Origin: Phorcus lineatus
Lineage: Eukaryota > Mollusca > Gastropoda > Trochida > Trochidae
Direction: 5' to 3'
Length of the DNA stretch: 64,000 nucleotides
Assembly (NCBI GenBank): GCA_921293015.1
Contig: OV121096.1
Location: forward strand, 10,729,000 to 10,792,999
Position 1 is the stretch's first letter, and each line of letters opens with the position of its first letter. The position numbers were made by a program, and so were the translations under genes. The notes under the pieces are model-generated. The model searched no databases. It saw nothing but the letters and a program-made list of their open reading frames with translations, and was not told the origin of the DNA. Of this stretch, positions 59,399 to 64,000 are shown piece by piece.

Positions 59399-60011
59399 GC
59401 TGTTGATAAAACCTGCTGCTCCGTTGGTCCTACAGAGCTATTACAAGTAATAACAATTAATGCTAAAAAGTTCCATTGAAATGAAAATCAGTACAGTGTA
59501 GAGGTGTTGGGTCGTGATCTGTAACATAATAAGCCTGATACTAACTGATTTAGGTTGAAAGTGTTCGATAAATTGGAGATGTGTTTCGACTTCTGAAAAC
59601 GTTTGAGGCTCGAATTTCATGAGTAAAATAATAAAACCTGTTGTTATGCGATTTTCAGGTTGATTATGCAGTTCGAGTGAGATAATTTGCACTCAGATCC
59701 ACAAACGTGGTAATGTTTTATTTTAATTAAGAAATACTCCTACCCTCTTCGATTTAAATCGAAGGTCACCTTTGAGTGCATTGATATTTATTGTTATCGC
59801 TGTACCACATTATTTAAATGTATATTTGTTTGTTGTCTTTTTGTGTTACCTTAAACAATTTCTTTCTTTCTTTCTGAATGACATATCCAAGTTTTAAAAT
59901 TATTTTTCTTTGGTCTTAGGCTTAGCCTATGAAACCTAACTCTATGTATTTGTGTCCGTATATGTGATATGTTTAGTTAGTTTTGTTTAAAAAGGTCCTT
60001 GTATCAGATAT

Positions 60012-60325
60012 CAGGACGAAAAGGGTACTGTTCGAAAAGAATATGTTGTTCCTGCTTTCGGTTTTTTCACTACCTGAAATATTGCTAGGTAGTTTAAGTT
60101 GCAATATTGTGCCGCTAGGGTGAACTGCCGGAAGCTCGAGAAGAGCTCTTGTTATAACAGAGGTTGTATGGGAATTGGGGAGACAATGAAACCGGTCCAA
60201 AAGGCAAGATATGGTACTTGGAAAAACGTTCTGTTGTCGGGCAACCGCCGATACAGTTGTTTTTACAATTGTTGTCGGGCAACTGCCGACAGAGTTTTAC
60301 AATTTAATGAATGAATGAATGATAT
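60012..60325 (+). repeat. 3' part of the CTCCGTCA repeat with (GAAT)n tail
   Basis: GAACTGCCGGAAGCTCGAGA, AGAGGTTGTATGGGAATT, ACCGGTCCAAAAGGCAAGAT and two TTGTCGGGCAAC motifs lead to TTTAATGAATGAATGAATG, matching 57540-57775. The two copies share the same 3' terminus and tail but have different 5' extents. Confidence 0.6.
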
Positions 60326-60445
60326 CCATAATGAACGGGACATTTTTATGAATTGTTTCCACGGACGGAGTTGTAGGTAGTGGTAGGTAATAATTTTTTT
60401 TCCAGTCGAATGAAATGATAATCTGTCCTTTACTACTCTCTTGGA

Positions 60446-60644
60446 GGAAGAAGACAAGGAATTTTATGGATAATCAACTTCTTTATTGTACTGATAGCGA
60501 CGTTTCGGTATAGCTTCTTATACCGTTTTCAAGTAATTTGGAATATCGTGAGTTACAGCATTATATACACAATTTACATATGGATGGAATAACAAGGTAA
60601 CAATGATAACAGGATGAAAGGATACAGGTGAGAACTCGTACAGG
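60446..60644 (-). mobile_element. Second hammerhead-like retro-insertion
   Basis: A 12 bp target duplication TACTCTCTTGGA flanks it (60434-60445 and 60645-60656). On the minus strand, CTTGAAAACGGTATAAG, a loop and CTATACCGAAACGTCGC match the copy at 1053-1093, and both copies then run into CAATAAAGAAgTTG and CCATAAA(T/A)TTCC. The stem CGGTATA/TATACCG here is a perfect 7 bp pair. The 5' parts of the two insertions differ, so their shared unit is the 3' end. Confidence 0.6.
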
Positions 60645-60949
60645 TACTCTCTTGGACACTGACAAAATTGATTTATAAGAATGCTTATCATCAACAGTTT
60701 TTACTCATATGAAGACGGCCATAAAAGAAACTTTTCAAAGCTTCTTGGTCAATCGTTGCATTCCTTGAACATTTAGATTTTCTTATAAACATATGCTTAG
60801 ATTGTATCCGAAATAGTTTTCAAATTGGTCCAAAAAACATTAAAGAGAAGATAAATGAATCCTTCATTTCTTGAACTGTTTTTAAGCGCCTCGCTTTTGA
60901 AAAAAATGAGAAATCCTCACATATCAAATAAGCTTTTTCTCATATTGCC

Positions 60950-61210
60950 TCTATTTTATTGTTCCAATTTTAAGTATCCCCATAAATGTCAAGACATCGA
61001 TAGTATTTATGGCTTATTTCAAAGACGGCATTCAACAACAAAACTTTGCATTACAAAAGGCGTAGTTCTTACATTTTACTTCTCTTTTAAACTTAACATA
61101 TTGAAGAAGTGTAGTTGACTTTTTGAATTATGAACCTCTGCTGTCTTATAATATAATCAGTTACAATTTTGCATTAAAGTCTTGTGTCGTTTTAGTGTTG
61201 ATACTACAGG
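60950..61210 (+). repeat. Dispersed repeat pair, copy 1 (partner 63255-63525)
   Basis: CAATTTTAAGTATCC then CAAGACAT.GA.AGT and TTATTTcAAAGA, later TTGAATTATGAAC / GTCTTATgAT, TTTTAGTGTT-like and TACAGGCAT are shared in order with 63255-63525. The 87-codon plus-strand frame starting at 60855 runs through it and is not considered a gene. Confidence 0.5.
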
Positions 61211-63254
61211 CATTTGGTCTTCATTTGAAAGATCAAATGTACATGTACATGTACATAGTTTTTTTACAATTACATCACTCAAGTAAAGAGTAGTTGCAAA
61301 ACGGATTCGTCGAAATTATTATGCATTAAAACATGCCGTAAATGATTCCAAAGAAATAAATTCGGTCAACATCCAAACCTTATATATAAAGGGGACGATT
61401 TTACAAATATTGACCGAATTGCTATTGTATCGGAGATATCGTGACTTATTTCTTTTATATCTTACGCATGTATGGACACATAAATGTTAAGTAAACCTTT
61501 ATTAACTCACTTCAGCTTTTGGCAAATTTATTTACAAATTCGGTGAATATGTTATTTCAAATGAAGAATATTTGTCTTTTCTCGGAAAATACCATTATTA
61601 TCTCAACGAGTGAGGTATCAACTTTTATACGTGAAATTTTTTACCTAAGGAGATGAGAAAGTCATGTTTTTTGTTGAAGACGGACGGAGATCTATCTATA
61701 TTGTTGTTATGATTATTTTTAAAACGTTGAAAAATTGTCAGATTGAGTGGCAAGTAGGACGAGCAGGTCCAACGCCGATTAGTTTACAAATAAAGATCGT
61801 CTTGACAGTGTTATTTTAGATTAATTTCTATATCAAAACAATTTGTCTTTCTAAAGTATCAAGCGCATCAAGGTAAATCTATTTTCATTAACATTTATCT
61901 TTAATTTCTTACCAACACAAACATATTAGCTTTCATTTAGATGAAAATCAAAAATCAATTACGCCTTTTTGTCTACCATAATTACATATTTTAATATCGT
62001 TATCTTGGACAATTCTTTCGAATCAGTTAACAAAAACACGCGAACAATGAATTCTTTTAGGGAATAAATTGTCATTAAAATTTTTCGTAGTTTGTTTTAT
62101 TCAAACCTTTCAAATTGTAAGATGTCTTGGAAGTATAAATGTTCCATTCCAATGTTCCAAATGTGATGAACCTTTTTGTAACTCAGACTTATCTTTCTTA
62201 AAAACTAATTTGATATATACCAGGCTATATTCTTTTGTCTTTCAACATTAAAAACGGACATTTAATCTGCAATGCAATGAAAACGTAGAGATGTTAACAG
62301 ACAAAGTTTTTGGGGAGATTGTAAATTTACTTATCAAAAGTTGGAATGACATTTAATTCATACTGCGTTGTCAGATTTTCGTAACGAAATACTTTGTGGG
62401 CAGTATTAAGGATAAAATTGTAAACAGATCATATTGTCAAAAGTCAAAAAGTGATAGGGGGTCAATTTCAGAAAATCAAAATACTTTGATTAGATACTGA
62501 TTCTGCCAAAAAAATTTAAAAAATACATTTTTAACCATACAATAGATGTGAATCATTTCTGTCAAATATGTTCTTGTTGTAAAATGCATATATTATATAA
62601 ATATGTTATTGGGAAATGTCTACATGTATTACAGTGATCCATATCAGTAAAATAATCCCTTTTGGCTTTATACACCAAAAACGATGTGGCAATATTTTAG
62701 TTAAAATCTAAACAGGATAAAAAAAATCGAAAATGATTTCTCAAGCCATTGGTTAACTTTGATGGACTCAATTAGGGCAATGACATGATGTGGGTTTTGT
62801 ACATTTATCTTAATTAAAGGTAATCTTTCGACTGGAAAATACTTTTCCCTGGGGCTTTTACACAATGACTCGACCACAACGAATCGATTGCAACACTGAA
62901 TTAGTGTAGTTTGGGTTATTATATCTATGTTTTCTCTGGATAAATTGAAATTTAAACTGCAGAATAAGTGAAATTTGAATCTGAGTGTCTGCATGGATGT
63001 TAATTGGAATTTGATCCATCGAATGGTTTTCAGATGTGTTAGAATAGGTTCATCATATCATAATAACGTGTTTATCTTGACACAAGAGAAACATTTATGA
63101 GTTGTTATCTCCCACGATGACCCACATGCGATTAAGGTTTCCAAAGAATGTCAAGATCATAACGATCGCTGTCACGCGATTGTCGCATTCTCACTAAAAC
63201 ATCACTTTGAAATGAAAAAGAGTAACTTTAGTAATATTTTTTGACATATCTGTT
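61211..63254. other. Unannotated AT-rich DNA
   Basis: It contains a GTACAT run at about 61240-61256 and a small hairpin ATTCGGTCAA / TTGACCGAAT at about 61360-61420. Short frames at 62069-62251 and 62701-62994 are unrecognised. Confidence 0.45.
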
Positions 63255-63525
63255 ATGTCTATTTTATAGTTCAAATTTTAAGTATCCAAAAAGAACTCAA
63301 GACATTGAAGTGTTATTGCTTATTTGAAAGATGAAATCGAATAAAAGTTTACATAACATCTAAAAATGTCATACCTTTAAAACTGAGCTTCTCTTTGTAC
63401 ACAGCATATGACATTATGGAAAACTTTGGCCTTTTGAATTTAAAAACTTGGTGTCTTATGATTTAACAAATTAAAAAAATTATCCTAATCTTGAACCTTT
63501 TTGAGTCTTGTTTCTACAAGCATCA
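63255..63525 (+). repeat. Dispersed repeat pair, copy 2
   Basis: CAAATTTTAAGTATCCAAAA, CAAGACATTGAAGTGTTATT, TTATTTGAAAGATGAAAT and TGAGTCTTGTTTCTACAAGC align with 60950-61210. The MITE at 63528 begins directly after it. Confidence 0.5.
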
Positions 63526-63527
63526 TT

Positions 63528-63899
63528 TATAAGGGGCAGCACCACGTGTGCTTTTTAATTCTTAAATGTTCCTTATTTCTTAAATAAACATTAGTCAATG
63601 CCAGATTTGTTATCTTCAGGGGTTCAAACATTTCTTTAGTCAACCCGATCATCGATAATCGTAATCTTAAAAGATGTTTATCAAGTATCAAGCAGACACC
63701 ACTGGCGGCCAGTTGAGTGTGAACATCTATTAATCATTTACTTTAGGAAATTTGATTTGCATTGCTTTACTGGAATTGTACAATTGTTTTAGAAATGCTT
63801 CTTTAGATTAAAACAACATTGTATTACAATGAGGTTACATTTAATTCGTTTTTAGTGACATCACTTTATATCTAAAAATCATGCATCGTCCCCTTTTAA
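63528..63899. mobile_element. MITE of the AAAGGGACAGTAGCACG family (copy 4)
   Basis: The left end ATAAGGGGCAGCACCACGTG pairs with the right end CGTCCCCTTTTAA. Interior CCACTGGCGGCCAGTTG with GTGTGAACA matches the complement of the ATGGCCGCCAGT segment in copies 1 and 2. Confidence 0.6.
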
Positions 63900-64000
63900 G
63901 TAAATGAATATGCTTATGCTGTGCAAAACATGTTTTCACATCACATGATAAATAACATTCAAACCTTAAAAATACTTCTGTTTTTCTTGTAAGTTTTAAA

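Noticed and set aside
59247-59450. Small frame with a Gly run
   Set aside because: Translation of the 30 bp G run.
60855-61118. 87-codon plus-strand frame
   Set aside because: Runs into a dispersed repeat whose other copy (63255-63525) does not keep the frame open.

Overview
This is a window of an AT-rich, intron-rich metazoan nuclear genome, most likely a mollusc. Three things point there: a four-exon gene for a soluble acetylcholine-binding-protein-like (AChBP-like) protein, tRNA-headed SINEs whose 3' part ends in GGCGTTAAACAc.AACTCAC repeats, and several families of short TIR elements. No bacterial operons, tRNA genes, rRNA genes or CRISPR arrays were seen. Most of the short open frames in the window are chance frames in non-coding DNA.

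Layout. 0-6.4 kb: a 1.9 kb hAT-like TIR element with a nested retro-inserted copy carrying a hammerhead-ribozyme-like motif, a diverged ~150 bp tandem repeat, and a MULE-like element (10 bp target duplication) with a TTAA-flanked MITE nested inside it. 9.2-11.5 kb: a TIR element with iterated TTCGGACA motifs, interrupted by a dead mariner. 12.2-23.3 kb: an 11 kb satellite of ~61 bp monomers whose central 9 kb is organised as a higher-order repeat of about 1,160 bp (about 19 monomers, about 8 copies). 24.5-33.1 kb: mostly unannotated DNA with a SINE, a tRNA-headed repeat, a long foldback and scattered repeat pieces. 33.6-34.7 kb: a piggyBac transposase relic. 35-44 kb: mainly unique non-coding DNA with MITE copies and foldbacks.

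44.9-53.1 kb: the one gene that looks intact, on the plus strand. Splicing four exons gives 227 codons: signal peptide, Cys-loop ligand-binding domain with every aromatic-box residue and the vicinal cysteine pair, then a stop where a receptor would enter its first membrane helix. Its third intron (5.3 kb) is packed with two SINEs, a tRNA-headed repeat, a foldback and three different TIR elements; the last ends 80 bp before the final exon.

53.2-64 kb: a TTAA-type MITE split by an inactivated Tc1-like transposon (DD34E, two frameshifts), non-LTR-retrotransposon-like fragments, another SINE, a 30 bp G run, a second hammerhead-like retro-insertion and further MITEs. Overall this is one small secreted-protein gene in a neighbourhood shaped by nested cut-and-paste elements and one large satellite array.
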